Source: Streptomyces sp. CB01201 (GTDB taxonomy: Bacteria; Actinomycetota; Actinomycetes; Streptomycetales; Streptomycetaceae). Taken from it: a stretch of 64,000 bases of DNA. This document shows positions 42,407 through 51,038 of this stretch, piece by piece (the first letter of the stretch is position 1; each line of letters opens with the position of its first letter). A program made the position numbers and the translations under genes. The stretch is from the NCBI RefSeq assembly GCF_002803085.1, contig NZ_NNBJ01000009.1:62001-126000 (forward strand), written 5' to 3'. The notes under the pieces were generated by a model. It was not told the DNA's origin and made no database searches. It saw only the letters and a list, made by a program, of their open reading frames with translations.

Positions 42407-43106
42407 CGCATCCCCCCAAGACCACTGCTGACCTCACGTCAGACAGTACCGCTAGCGGAACGCCGATATCGAGATTCCGCGACGGTGCCCCACTCGGCCG
42501 CGAACTCCCTTGGCCCCTGGGCCTGCTGGGGCCGACCACCGTGCGGACGGCATAGGTTCAGAACCTCGCGGGCGGCGAACGGCGACGGCCCGAACCGCCG
42601 TCCTGGACCGCCCGCGGATGCACGGACGGTCCGAGCGGGGCGGCGAGCAGCAGCCTCACGAAGCGGGACTGTGTCCGGGCCCAGGGCGCTTCGTCCAGGT
42701 CGTACGTCCGTCGGGAGTTCGGGTCCCCGAGCCGTCAGCCCGTGCCGGCGTGACGTCGTGGTACACCCGGCGTGACGTCGTCGTACACACGGCACGGGCG
42801 CCCGGCGAGTGGCTCACGCCGCCCCGGCCTCCGTACCCCACTGCGGCGACCCGACCCACGCACATCAGCCGTTCGGTCCCGTGCCCCATCGACAGCCGGC
42901 GCGTCCCCGACTCCCGCCCCGACCGGACTACGGATCCCATCGTCGCCCCTCGCGCACAATCCGTCCCACTTCTGCCGTGCGTCATCACCGATCCGGGGCA
43001 TACGGAAGCGCGGGCGGATCCACTGTGAACCCCCTTGTCTCACCTCGCCGTTGAGGATGAGGCCAGCCACGACGGGCGCAAGACGGGTACGGGAGAGAAG
43101 GCGGGC
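42407..43106. other. Gene-free interval
   Basis: 700 bp between the two-gene unit on the left and the whiB-like gene. Aside from a 22-bp direct repeat near 42750 I see no gene; open frames are short or low in motif content. It may hold a long 5' region for the WhiB-like gene. Confidence 0.5.
42747..42790. repeat. 22-bp direct repeat, two copies
   Basis: The unit GGCGTGACGTCGTGGTACAC plus CC (42747-42768) is repeated with two changes at 42769-42790. It contains TGACGTC, itself a near palindrome. It may be a protein-binding site upstream of the WhiB-like gene. Confidence 0.55.
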
Positions 43107-43469
43107 ATGACGGTGTTGCTGGGGTGGAGTGAGCGGGCGGTCTGCAAGGAGAGCGACGCGGACGCACTGTTCGCCGAGGCCGCGCGGCAGCAGGAGGCCG
43201 TGGCGTTGTGCGGCGCGTGCCCGGTCCGGACCCGATGCCTGGCCCATGCTCTGGATCAGCGGATCGAGTTCGGCGTCTGGGGTGGCATGACGGAGCGGGA
43301 GCGTCGGGCGCTGCTCCGTCGGCGCCCGCGCGTCAGTTCGTGGAGCGACCTCCTCGAAAGCGCCCATATGGAGTACGGCAAGGACCTGGTCCGGGTACCG
43401 GCCACCGGCAGCGCCCCCGCGGCACGGTCGGCTCTGCGATCCACCGGCTCGGCCTCGAAGGCGGCCTGA
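43107..43469 (+). CDS. WhiB-like iron-sulfur transcription factor
   Basis: 120 aa. Four Cys are in the WhiB pattern: Cys13, Cys35-x2-Cys38 and Cys44 (CGACPVRTRC). GVWGGMTERERR is the G[VI]WGG turn and DNA/sigma-contact region. The 4Fe-4S form senses O2 or NO and binds sigma factor region 4. The start is ATG 43107 because GGGAGAGAAGGCGG is upstream. Located alone; target genes not visible. Confidence 0.92.
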   Translation: MTVLLGWSERAVCKESDADALFAEAARQQEAVALCGACPVRTRCLAHALDQRIEFGVWGGMTERERRALLRRRPRVSSWSDLLESAHMEYGKDLVRVPATGSAPAARSALRSTGSASKAA

Positions 43470-43594
43470 CGCGGAAGCGCGCGCTGCCGTACGGGGCGGT
43501 GATACCGCCCTCGGCCGGGACCGACGACGGGACCGGCGGGGGCTTCCACCGCCGACTTCCGATACTGGCGCTCCGCGCGGGGAACCGTAAGGTC

Positions 43595-44098
43595 ATGGCA
43601 ATCACGATCACGAACACACGCAATGCCGTCGGCCCCTGGCTGCGATATGGCGCCACCACCGCGGCCGTCACAGCCACCGCGGTGCTCGGGGCGCGAGCCG
43701 TCGATCCCGCGAGCGTCTGGTACCGGTCGCTGCGCAAGCCGTCATGGCAGCCGCCGTCCTGGGCCTTCGGTGCCGTGTGGACTCCGCTGTACGCCACCAT
43801 CGCCTACGCAGGCGGCCGCGCTCTGGGCGAGGCCGAGGACCGACACGAACGCACACGACTGGCGGCCGGTCTCACCACGAACCTCGCCCTCAACGCAGGC
43901 TGGAACTGGCTCTTCTTCCGCCTTCACAGTCCGCGGGCGGGCCTGGCCGGAACCATGCTCCTGAACGTCAGCAACGTGGACCTGATCCGCCGTACCGCAC
44001 GGCTCGACCGCCGTGCGGCCCAAGCCCTCCTGCCCTACGCGGTTTGGTGCGCCTTCGCCACCGCGCTCAACGCATCGATCGTCCGCAAGAACCCGTAA
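43595..44098 (+). CDS. tspO: TspO/MBR-family membrane protein
   Basis: 167 aa. The TspO signature WYRSLRKPSWQPP lies at residues 42-54, then VWTPLYATIAYAGGRAL, and three further hydrophobic helices (LALNAGWNWLFF, AGLAGTMLLNVSN, LLPYAVWCAFATALNASI). WNWLFF and PYxxWxxFAxxLN are typical. It binds porphyrins or similar molecules. ATG 43595 is chosen as the first start in the domain; GGAACCGTAAGG is upstream. Confidence 0.9.
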   Translation: MAITITNTRNAVGPWLRYGATTAAVTATAVLGARAVDPASVWYRSLRKPSWQPPSWAFGAVWTPLYATIAYAGGRALGEAEDRHERTRLAAGLTTNLALNAGWNWLFFRLHSPRAGLAGTMLLNVSNVDLIRRTARLDRRAAQALLPYAVWCAFATALNASIVRKNP

Positions 44099-44130
44099 AG
44101 GCCTCGCCGGGCCCGACCCGACCCGCCCGA

Positions 44131-44149
44131 CACGACCCATATGGTCGTG
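44131..44149. terminator. Hairpin between convergent tspO and gntR
   Basis: CACGACC-CATAT-GGTCGTG, a perfect 7-bp stem with a 5-nt loop. It lies between the stop of tspO (44098) and the stop of the gntR gene (44253). A terminator is likely; the motif could also be an operator. Confidence 0.45.
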
Positions 44150-44252
44150 CACGCCCCCGCACAAGTGGGCCTGGGCGGCAGCGATCTCGCCTTTCGTCGC
44201 GGCACAAAGACCGTCGGCCGGACGGGACGAAGCCGAAGCTCCGACCCAACGT

Positions 44253-45008
44253 TCAGACGCTGACCTGGCAGGAGTGGAATTGGCCTGATTCCACGGTGAC
44301 TTCGCTCCATGTCAGGGGCGGGCAGAGATCGGTGAGCGCCAGGAGGCCCATGGTCTGGTCGTACAGGCGTCGCCGCAGCCTCAGCGTCGGCCATGCGGGC
44401 CCCCGTACGTGGTCGTTGCGGGTGAGGGTCACGGTTTCCTTGGCCGTGACGGTCAGCCCGGCGCGCTCGCACCAGTGGGGCAGGCTCTTCAGATCGGGGT
44501 TGGTCACGGGCAAGCGGTGGGCGTAGGTCCGTAACTGCGGCAATGCGTCGGTCAGTCGAGGTGTGAAGTAGGTGATGGCGTCCACCGCGGTGTCGCCCAG
44601 GGGCTGGTGAAGGGTATAGCGGTAGGTGAGCACGCTCCGGCCTGGTTCGACGGAGAGCTCAGCCGCAAGGGTGGGCGCGACCGAGGCGCTGAACAGGCGC
44701 CCGGGGCCCGGCGGAACGGTGGCGACGAATGGCGACGCCTCCTGCCGGGCGGCCGGGCTCGACGGGGGCTCGGTGGCGGACGTGCGGACGACAGTGCCGC
44801 GGCGGCCGGTGAACACCAGGCCCTGTTCGCGGAGCAGTTCCAGGGCGGACCGGACGGTGTGACGGGCCGCTCCGTACTTCTGGGCCAGGGCCCGTTCCGA
44901 CGACAGCCCGGCGCCTACCTCGATGCGGCCGGAGCTGATGGCCTTGGCCAGGTCGGCGGCAATCGACTGATAGGTGGGTGTTCTGGAGGAGGATCCAGCG
45001 ACTGGCAA
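44253..45008 (-). CDS. GntR-family regulator (HutC/UTRA type)
   Basis: 251 aa. The winged helix reads PTYQSIAADLAKAISSGRIE, GAGLSSERALAQKYG, AARHTVRSALELLREQGLVF. The UTRA-like effector domain has LSVEPGRSVLTYRYTLHQ, WCERAGLTVTAKE and DQTMGLLALTDLCPPLTWS. The start codon is TTG at 45008 (TGTGAGGTCGTT upstream). GGTGTAGACCAATCTAGATT on the minus strand, with the palindrome AATCTAGATT at 45051-45060, lies upstream and is a plausible operator/-10 region. Ligand unknown. Confidence 0.85.
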   Translation of the reverse strand: MPVAGSSSRTPTYQSIAADLAKAISSGRIEVGAGLSSERALAQKYGAARHTVRSALELLREQGLVFTGRRGTVVRTSATEPPSSPAARQEASPFVATVPPGPGRLFSASVAPTLAAELSVEPGRSVLTYRYTLHQPLGDTAVDAITYFTPRLTDALPQLRTYAHRLPVTNPDLKSLPHWCERAGLTVTAKETVTLTRNDHVRGPAWPTLRLRRRLYDQTMGLLALTDLCPPLTWSEVTVESGQFHSCQVSV

Positions 45009-45298
45009 AACGACCTCACAGTGCGTAACGGCTCGTGCGGTTCGCGCGACAATCTAGATTGGTCTACACCTCTCGGCAAGCCTGGTTCACGATCCGGACC
45101 ACGCCGCGAGCCCACCCGGCCGGATTCCGACCCCCGAGCCGACCGGCCCACCGCGAGCCGCCGCCCCACGGTGGCAAAGCCGGTTGGCGATGATTGGCGG
45201 GGCCACCGGCCGGCGGGAGGGAGGGACCGTCGGACCACGTCGAACACCTGCTTCCGCAGATCATTTGCGGACGCCTCCCGCTCCACGAGCCACGGCGC
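45009..45298. other. Promoter region and gene-free interval
   Basis: 290 bp upstream of gntR. AATCTAGATT (45051-45060) is a perfect palindrome that may be part of the gntR operator. No gene otherwise. Confidence 0.45.
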
Positions 45299-45612
45299 CT
45301 ACGAGTCCTGGTCGGTCGCGCTGGACAGCCGCTTGCCCGGGCCGAGCAGGAGCGGGAAGAGGAACGGGTGGTAGCGCTCCATCAAGCCGGCGTTCGAGAC
45401 TGCCCGGTTCTCAGCGAGGCGCCGCCGTGGATGATGATCGGGCCCGCGCCTCGCCCAGACACGAGCGCATGCCGCCCAGCGAGTCGGCGTCCGGAGCCGG
45501 CTCCACCGCCGAATCCCTCGACACATCGATCATGCAGGTGGTGTTCTGTAACCGATCGCGGTCGGCTCGTGGACTTCGACAAGCGCGGCGCAGAGTCAGC
45601 GGTCCCGGACAT
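45299..45612 (-). pseudogene. RibD_C / dihydrofolate-reductase-like remnant, frameshifted
   Basis: Two frames carry separate pieces of one family. One has GPIIIHGGASLRTGQ (the xIxVHGSAxL segment). The next has NAGLMERYHPFLFPLLLGPG, KRLSS (the LVDExxLxxxPVVLGxGxRLF segment). They are adjacent, in order and out of frame, so a single gene appears to have been broken by frameshift. The N-terminal half is missing or unrecognisable. Such proteins are RibD C-terminal-type reductases. Confidence 0.5.
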
Positions 45613-45615
45613 CGG

Positions 45616-46128
45616 TCAAGTCGCTGAGTGGAGGATGGCTTCGGCGATCTCGCGCACGCGGTCCACGGTGATGCCGGTCCGTTGCTCGACGGCGAGGGGA
45701 TGGTCGGTGACCTCCAGTTCAATGAACGGGCGTCGCCCGACCTGCCTGGTGTGCACGTGAGTTTTCAGGTCGAGGGTGCTGGGAGAGTAGAGACCGAGTT
45801 CACTGCTCAGCCATCCGAAGTACGGCTCTTCGGCTCGGCGTTGGGGGCTGCCCCAGAGGTCTGCGGCACGGGAGAAGTTGTTGCGGCTCAGGGAGACCCA
45901 GACCGCCCACGAGAACACTTCGGCGCTGCCAATGACTGGTATCTCGATCAGACCCTTGACGAAGTAGTGCTGTGCCTGGATGACGCACATGTCGGAGGAG
46001 AGCAGGCAGTCCGGTGCGTCCGCGAAGCTCTCGTCCCATACGTAGGGGGCCGCGGTCGCGTAGTTCATCGGCAGTTCCGCATGACGCTCACCGCAGCACG
46101 AGCAGGTAAATCCGTGATCACTGGTCAT
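45616..46128 (-). CDS. DUF2199 family protein
   Basis: 170 aa from ATG 46128. The opening FTCSCCGERHAELPMNYAT fits DUF2199, whose members begin with a CxCCGxxH-type metal-binding motif. It continues with SDMCVIQAQHYFVKGLIEIP, VFSWAVWVSLSRNNF and HPLAVEQRTGITVDRVREIA. Function unknown in the family; metal binding is likely from the Cys cluster. It has no operon partner; the gene upstream is a pseudogene. Confidence 0.8.
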   Translation of the reverse strand: MTSDHGFTCSCCGERHAELPMNYATAAPYVWDESFADAPDCLLSSDMCVIQAQHYFVKGLIEIPVIGSAEVFSWAVWVSLSRNNFSRAADLWGSPQRRAEEPYFGWLSSELGLYSPSTLDLKTHVHTRQVGRRPFIELEVTDHPLAVEQRTGITVDRVREIAEAILHSAT

Positions 46129-46369
46129 GGGCGGGAGCCTAATGACTGATGAAACGTCAACCGTGGTCCGCTTCAACCACGGCCTCACCAAACACCCCTG
46201 GCAGGACAAAACGCTCGTGTGTCCACACCCCTAGTGCCCGCCTGGTGCGGCGCCGCCCTGCCAGGTCTGTCGACGCGGTCTGTCTGAAGGCTGCCCCGTA
46301 GCCGACGCCGCGGGCGGCACGGGACGTGGGCCGCACGGGACGCGTGCTGGGCAGCTTCGGGCGCGGCGG

Positions 46370-46940
46370 CGGATGGGGTGGGCGACGGCGCGTTGGGACA
46401 GGGGGCCGAGTCCGTCCAGGGCCTCGGCGAGGACGGCAAGTTGATCGAGTGAGTCCAGGGTGCGGGTGGCACCCTCGGGGTCGACGCCCTCGTACAGTTC
46501 GATCCCGACGAAGGAGGCGGCCGCGGCGCGGGCAAGCCCGGCCGGGTCGGTGAAGGCCGCCAGGGGGTGGCGCCGAGCCGGGTGAGGACGGTCTCCAACT
46601 CCTCGATCCACAGGGCGATTCCGCCGGCGGTGGCGGCCGCCAGGGTGGGCGAGGTCTGCCCGGCGGCCAGCAGGTGACCCAGGACGGCCACCTGCCCTGA
46701 CGCCCGTTCCTCGACTTGCACTGCGCGGGCGAAGTCCACCAGTTTCGTGAGGGAGTTGAGGGCGGCGAGCCGCTCGCGATGGTGGGGTACGCGCTGCTCG
46801 GCTCGGCGCCGTGTATGCAGGCGGCGGCCAGGAGTTCGTCCACGGAGCCGAAGTGGTAGCAGATCAAGCCCTGGTTTACCCCTGCGGTCGTCGCGATCGA
46901 GCGGGCCGAGGTCTTGGCGATGCCCTGCTGAGTGCGCCGA
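46370..46940 (-). pseudogene. TetR-family regulator broken by two frameshifts
   Basis: Three minus-strand frames must be joined to read the protein. First: GIAKTSARSIATTAGVNQGL, ICYHFGSVDELLAAA (helix-turn-helix, near 46924). Second: VDFARAVQVEERASGQVAVL, GHLLAAGQTSPTLAAA, ending near GATP. Third: LAAFTDPAGLARAAAASFVG, then LDSLDQLAVLAEALDGLG. The order is correct and each junction changes frame, so the gene has at least two indels and probably an eroded N-terminus. It lies near the lanthipeptide precursor gene and could be its former regulator (inference), or could reflect sequencing errors. Confidence 0.65.
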
Positions 46941-47463
46941 CGCGGCGCGACCTGTGCGACATGGCCGGAGGGGCCGTCAAGGGCAGTGACGTCCGCAGCG
47001 GTGGCATCCCGCCAGGCCCAATCGTGGCGCCCGCACTCCCCCTGCCCTTGTCCCGACCATCTGCCCGTCCGTGCTCTCCCGACCGGTCGGGGGCCGTAGC
47101 GATGCGCCATCACGGCGGCTGTGCGGGCCGCAGCCGTCCCGGGGCGCCGGTAACACGGGAATCCATGAGCTGTCGCAATAAAAGCAGAATTACATAAGCG
47201 CAGTGCGCGATACGCGACGCCCTCGATTAATCCGCGCCCGCGCACCGCTTTGCGCCGCAGCATCAAAAAGCATCACCGATGGATTCCCGCGCGTCAACGG
47301 TGAGATGCAAGCCTGGACTGTTGTGCCCGGCTGCGCAATCTCCCTGTGCCCGGAAGGGCAATTTCCGTTGCCCTCGCCACGACGTCACCGCCTCGGGCAC
47401 CCAGGACGTCGGGACCGGCGCCAGGCTCGGCGACACCTCGAAAACTCGCCACCTACCGGCAAG
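46941..47463. other. Gene-free interval
   Basis: About 500 bp between the broken tetR and the lanthipeptide precursor terminator. No gene is supported. Confidence 0.5.
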
Positions 47464-47497
47464 GCCGGTTCCGGCAACGGATCGTGCCGGAACCGGC
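47464..47497. terminator. Strong terminator hairpin after the lanthipeptide precursor gene
   Basis: GCCGGTTCCGGCA (47464-47476) and TGCCGGAACCGGC (47485-47497) form a perfect 13-bp stem with an 8-nt loop. It starts 14 nt beyond the stop of lanA (minus strand) and should end its transcript. Confidence 0.75.
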
Positions 47498-47511
47498 TCA
47501 GACGGCCTGCG

Positions 47512-47652
47512 TCAGCAGACGGCGCAGGTCGTGCACGTGCGGAAACAGGTGCCCTCGCCGGAAATGGCGCCTGCGGCACCCTCCGACTCGACATCCTGGA
47601 TGGCGGTCTCGGTGAGGTCGATATCGAAGAGGTCCGTCATGTTTTCGGACAT
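47512..47652 (-). CDS. lanA: Class I lanthipeptide precursor, 46 aa
   Basis: The ATG at 47652 follows AGGAAGGAATTCCC, a strong ribosome site. The peptide has an acidic leader with MTDLFDIDLTET; FDID matches the F(N/D)LD-like box bound by LanB enzymes. The end, GEGTCFRTCTTCAVC, holds four Cys and four Thr and no Ser, so four Dhb residues and up to four rings (for example Thr39-Cys43, Thr42-Cys46) are possible. The leader ends near GAISGEG; the exact cleavage site is not visible. It is divergent from lanB with about 200 bp between. A thiopeptide precursor was considered because of the Thr/Cys-rich core, but the LanB/LanC pair points to a lanthipeptide. Confidence 0.85.
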   Translation of the reverse strand: MSENMTDLFDIDLTETAIQDVESEGAAGAISGEGTCFRTCTTCAVC

Positions 47653-47708
47653 GGGAATTCCTTCCTCTGGAACCTGTCGAATCGCCGCCATTTTGGCGAC
47701 AGAAACGG

Positions 47709-47738
47709 AATCTAGGCAGCGACGGCAGGCACAGTCAA
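47709..47738 (-). promoter_or_regulatory. Sigma70-type promoter for lanA
   Basis: On the minus strand, TTGACT (47733-47738) and TAGATT (47709-47714) are separated by 18 nt. This is a near-consensus HrdB promoter. The transcript would start near 47702, giving a leader of about 50 nt before the lanA ATG. Confidence 0.7.
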
Positions 47739-47849
47739 GGGGTTACGGGAAGGTTCGGACGGGGTTAGTGTGGCGAGGTATTACCGAGGGAGAAGCCGGG
47801 AATTACCCAGTCCGTTTCATGGGGCATCAAGTTGGAGGGCGGGGCAGGG

Positions 47850-50800
47850 ATGCAGCACGGCCATGGCGTGGAACCGATGTTTCGCTGCGCGGACGGAGTG
47901 TTGCTGAGGGCGCCGCTCCTGGCCCGCTCCAGCGTGCGCGCCACCTGGCGGGACGGGCCCCGTGCCGAATTCGGCGGAACCGGCCGGGAGGCCGATGAAC
48001 TCCGCTCCCGTCTCGTGGAGTTGCTCGTCGACGCACGCTTCCGCGAGGCGCTGGACGTCTCCAGTCCCTCGCTCGCCCGTACCGTGGACGCCGTGCTCGC
48101 GGGCTCCCCCGTGACCACGTCCGATCTGCGCAAGGCACATCGGGCTGTGACCCGGTACCTGCTCCGGGCCGCGTCACGGCCCACCCCCTTCGGGCTGCTC
48201 GCCGGGGTGCTGTGGGGCTCGTTCGGCGCGGCCACCAAGGGGGAGCTCACGGGCGAGGGGCACAGGGCGGTGCGGCCCGATGCCGGGCGGCTCGCCGGGC
48301 TGATCGCCCGGTGGGAGCGCGACCCCGCGGTGCACCGGGGATTGAGTGTGGTGGCGAACGGACTGTGCTTCGTACGCGGGGGCCGGCTGGTCCTGCCGTT
48401 CGCCCCGGCCGCGCCGGGGCCGGAGGCGGCCGGCTCCGGCCCCGGCGGCACACCAGGAGACCGTCCCACGTCCCGGACGCTCCGCCACACCCCCGTCGTA
48501 CGCGCCGTGGTCGAGGCCGCCGCAGGCCCGGTCCGCTGCGACGACCTGATCCGGGCGGTCGAAGCCGAGTTCCCCGGCGCACCCGAGGGCGCCGTGGCCG
48601 GCCTCGTCGCCCAGCTGATCGGGGCGGAGGTACTGCTCACGGAGCTGCGTCCGCCGCTGGACGCTCCCGATCCGCTGGCTCACGTGGCGGCGCTGCTCCC
48701 GCCCGGCACGCCTGCCGCCGAATGGGTCGCCGGGCTGCGTTTGTCCCTGGACGACTACCGCCGCACTCCGCTCGGCGAGGGAAGTCGCGCCTGGCGCAGG
48801 GCACTTGAGCTTGCGGCCTCGGGTCCCGAGTCCGGGCCGGGCACGGACGCCCGGGCCGCGGGCCGCCGGGCCCTGCCGGCGGACGCCGTTCAGGTGGACC
48901 TGCGCCTGGAGGGCACCGCCGTTCTCTCGCACGGGGTGGCCGAGGAACTGGAACGAGCGGGCGCCGCCCTGTGGCGCCTGTCGCCCCCGGGGCCGGGCCG
49001 GTTGACGGCGTACCACCAGGACTTCGTGGAGCGGTACGGGCTCGGCCGGCTCGTGCCCGTCAAGGAGGTCCTCGACCCCGACATCGGCCTCGGCGCTCCG
49101 GCGGGCTACCGGCTGCCGCCGAGTCACCGCCCGGACGCGGGCCCCGCATCTCTGGGGCCCGAGCGGCAGCGGTTGTTGCTGGGGCTCGCGGCCGAGGCGC
49201 AGGCCCGCGGGGCGCGCGAGGTCGTCCTGGACGAGGAACGGCTGCGCCGGTTCGAGTCGGCCGACCGGGACGGGACAGCCCGCACCGTACGGCCGCCGTC
49301 ACTGGAACTCGTCGTTACGGTGGCCGCGGAGTCGGCCGGTGCGATGGACCGGGGCGACTTCACCCTGGTGCTCGTCGGCGCGGCCACCGCGTCCGGCGGC
49401 CTGATGGGACGGTTCGCCCATCTCTTCCCGCCCGAACAGGCCGAGGCGATCCGAGGGACGGTGCGTGCCGCGCGCGAGTCCACCGGGCGGCTGCCCGTGC
49501 AGATCCACCACCAGGCGTCGCACCACCGGCACGCCAACGTCGCCCAGGTACCGACCTGGCTGGACACACGGCTCGTCGTCGGAGCACACCCCGGTCCCGC
49601 CGCCCCCGGCGTCACCGACCTGGCGCTCGACTCCATCGCCGTCAGCGCCGACTCCGAAGGGTTCCGGATCGTGTCCACGGAGCTGGGGCGGGAGCTGACT
49701 CCGTCGACGCTCCACGTGCTCAACCGGGAGCTGACCGCACCCAACGCGGTGCGCTTCCTCATCGAAGCCGCCGCGTTCGGCCGCGAGCAGTGGCGGCTGT
49801 GGGAGTGGGGCGCCGCGGAGGACCTGCCGTTCCTTCCTGCCGTACGCATAGGACGCACCGTCCTGAGCCCGGCCCGCTGGCGGCTGGACGCCGACGGTCT
49901 TCCGCTCGACGCGTGGCGCGCGCTCTGGCAGGTGCCCGACCACGTCCAGCTCTCCGTGGGCGACCACCGCATCCCGATCAACCTCGCCGTCGCGGCGCAC
50001 CGGGAGATCCTTCTCCGTCAGAGTGAGCGGACGGGTTCGGCCGTCGTCCATGAGCTGCCGCTTGGCCACCCCGCGGACGGAGGCTGGCTGCACGGGCCCG
50101 GCGGCGCCCACGAGGTGGAGGCGGTGGTGACGCTGATGCCCCGGCGGCCGGAGCCGACCGCGGCCCCCGTGCGCACCACACGCACCACCGTGCGCCGCGG
50201 CACCGGCGAGATCCCGCCCGGCGGCCCCTGGCTCTACGCGACGCTCTACACCTCGGCCGAACGCCAGGACGAGCTCCTCACCGGGCCCCTTCTCCGCTTC
50301 CTGACCGGGCCGGACACCGGGCCGGCCTCCGGGCCGGGCGGACCGGAGGGCGTCGACCGCTGGTTCTTCCTGCGGTACGCGGATCCCGACCCACACCTGC
50401 GGCTTCGGCTGCACGGCGACCCGGCTCGGCTCAACGCCGTCGTCCTGCCCCAACTGCACGACTTGGCACGTCAGTTGGCCGCCGAGGGCCTCGCCCGCGG
50501 GCTGCGCCTGGACAGCTACGCACCCGAGACCGAGCGCTACGGCGGCCCTGCGCTGCTGGAGGCCGCCGAGGAGGTCTTCCACGCGGACAGCCGGCTCGTG
50601 CTGGAGCGGCTCAGGGCTCCGGCGGACGACCGGATCCTGTCCACCGCCCACGACGTGAGCGAACTGGTGCGGGCGTTCCACCGCGGTTACGGCGGCGACT
50701 GGCGAAGTTGGCTCACCGGCACCTACCCCAAACGGGAGGAGCACCACAAGGCGTTCGCCACCCGCAGGCGGGCGGCACTCGCCACGATCACCCAAGATGG

Positions 50801-51038
50801 CCTGCCGGATCCGGTGGGGCGGCCCCACCTCGCGGCGCCGGAGCGCTTCGGGCGGCTGGTGCGCGCGCAGGAGGAGCGGGGCGCGCTGACCGCATCCCCC
50901 GACGGCGTGCTGGCTTCGCTCGTCCACATGCACTGCAACCGACGCCTGGGCACGGACCGTACCGCCGAGGCGCAGACACTGGCCGTGGCCCGTGGCGCGG
51001 TCCAGGCCCACCTCGACCGGGAAAGGGCCCGCGCATGA
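47850..51038 (+). CDS. lanB: Lantibiotic dehydratase LanB (full length)
   Basis: 1,062 aa from ATG 47850 (an in-frame TTG at 47832 is possible). The N-terminal region has the Lant_dehydr_N pattern (MFRCADGVLLRAPLLARSS, then TRYLLRAASRPTPFGLLAG). The glutamylation half is followed by a complete C-terminal elimination (SpaB_C) domain: WLYATLYTSAERQDELL, WFFLRYADPDPHLRLRLHGD, and LASLVHMHCNRRLG. It should attach glutamate from Glu-tRNA to Thr and then eliminate it to make Dhb. It is divergent from lanA and overlaps lanC by 4 nt. Confidence 0.92.
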   Translation: MQHGHGVEPMFRCADGVLLRAPLLARSSVRATWRDGPRAEFGGTGREADELRSRLVELLVDARFREALDVSSPSLARTVDAVLAGSPVTTSDLRKAHRAVTRYLLRAASRPTPFGLLAGVLWGSFGAATKGELTGEGHRAVRPDAGRLAGLIARWERDPAVHRGLSVVANGLCFVRGGRLVLPFAPAAPGPEAAGSGPGGTPGDRPTSRTLRHTPVVRAVVEAAAGPVRCDDLIRAVEAEFPGAPEGAVAGLVAQLIGAEVLLTELRPPLDAPDPLAHVAALLPPGTPAAEWVAGLRLSLDDYRRTPLGEGSRAWRRALELAASGPESGPGTDARAAGRRALPADAVQVDLRLEGTAVLSHGVAEELERAGAALWRLSPPGPGRLTAYHQDFVERYGLGRLVPVKEVLDPDIGLGAPAGYRLPPSHRPDAGPASLGPERQRLLLGLAAEAQARGAREVVLDEERLRRFESADRDGTARTVRPPSLELVVTVAAESAGAMDRGDFTLVLVGAATASGGLMGRFAHLFPPEQAEAIRGTVRAARESTGRLPVQIHHQASHHRHANVAQVPTWLDTRLVVGAHPGPAAPGVTDLALDSIAVSADSEGFRIVSTELGRELTPSTLHVLNRELTAPNAVRFLIEAAAFGREQWRLWEWGAAEDLPFLPAVRIGRTVLSPARWRLDADGLPLDAWRALWQVPDHVQLSVGDHRIPINLAVAAHREILLRQSERTGSAVVHELPLGHPADGGWLHGPGGAHEVEAVVTLMPRRPEPTAAPVRTTRTTVRRGTGEIPPGGPWLYATLYTSAERQDELLTGPLLRFLTGPDTGPASGPGGPEGVDRWFFLRYADPDPHLRLRLHGDPARLNAVVLPQLHDLARQLAAEGLARGLRLDSYAPETERYGGPALLEAAEEVFHADSRLVLERLRAPADDRILSTAHDVSELVRAFHRGYGGDWRSWLTGTYPKREEHHKAFATRRRAALATITQDGLPDPVGRPHLAAPERFGRLVRAQEERGALTASPDGVLASLVHMHCNRRLGTDRTAEAQTLAVARGAVQAHLDRERARA

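Noticed and set aside
47512..47652. Reading the precursor as a thiopeptide
   Set aside because: The Thr/Cys-rich core is reminiscent, but no thiopeptide cyclase or YcaO/dehydrogenase is nearby, while full LanB and LanC are.
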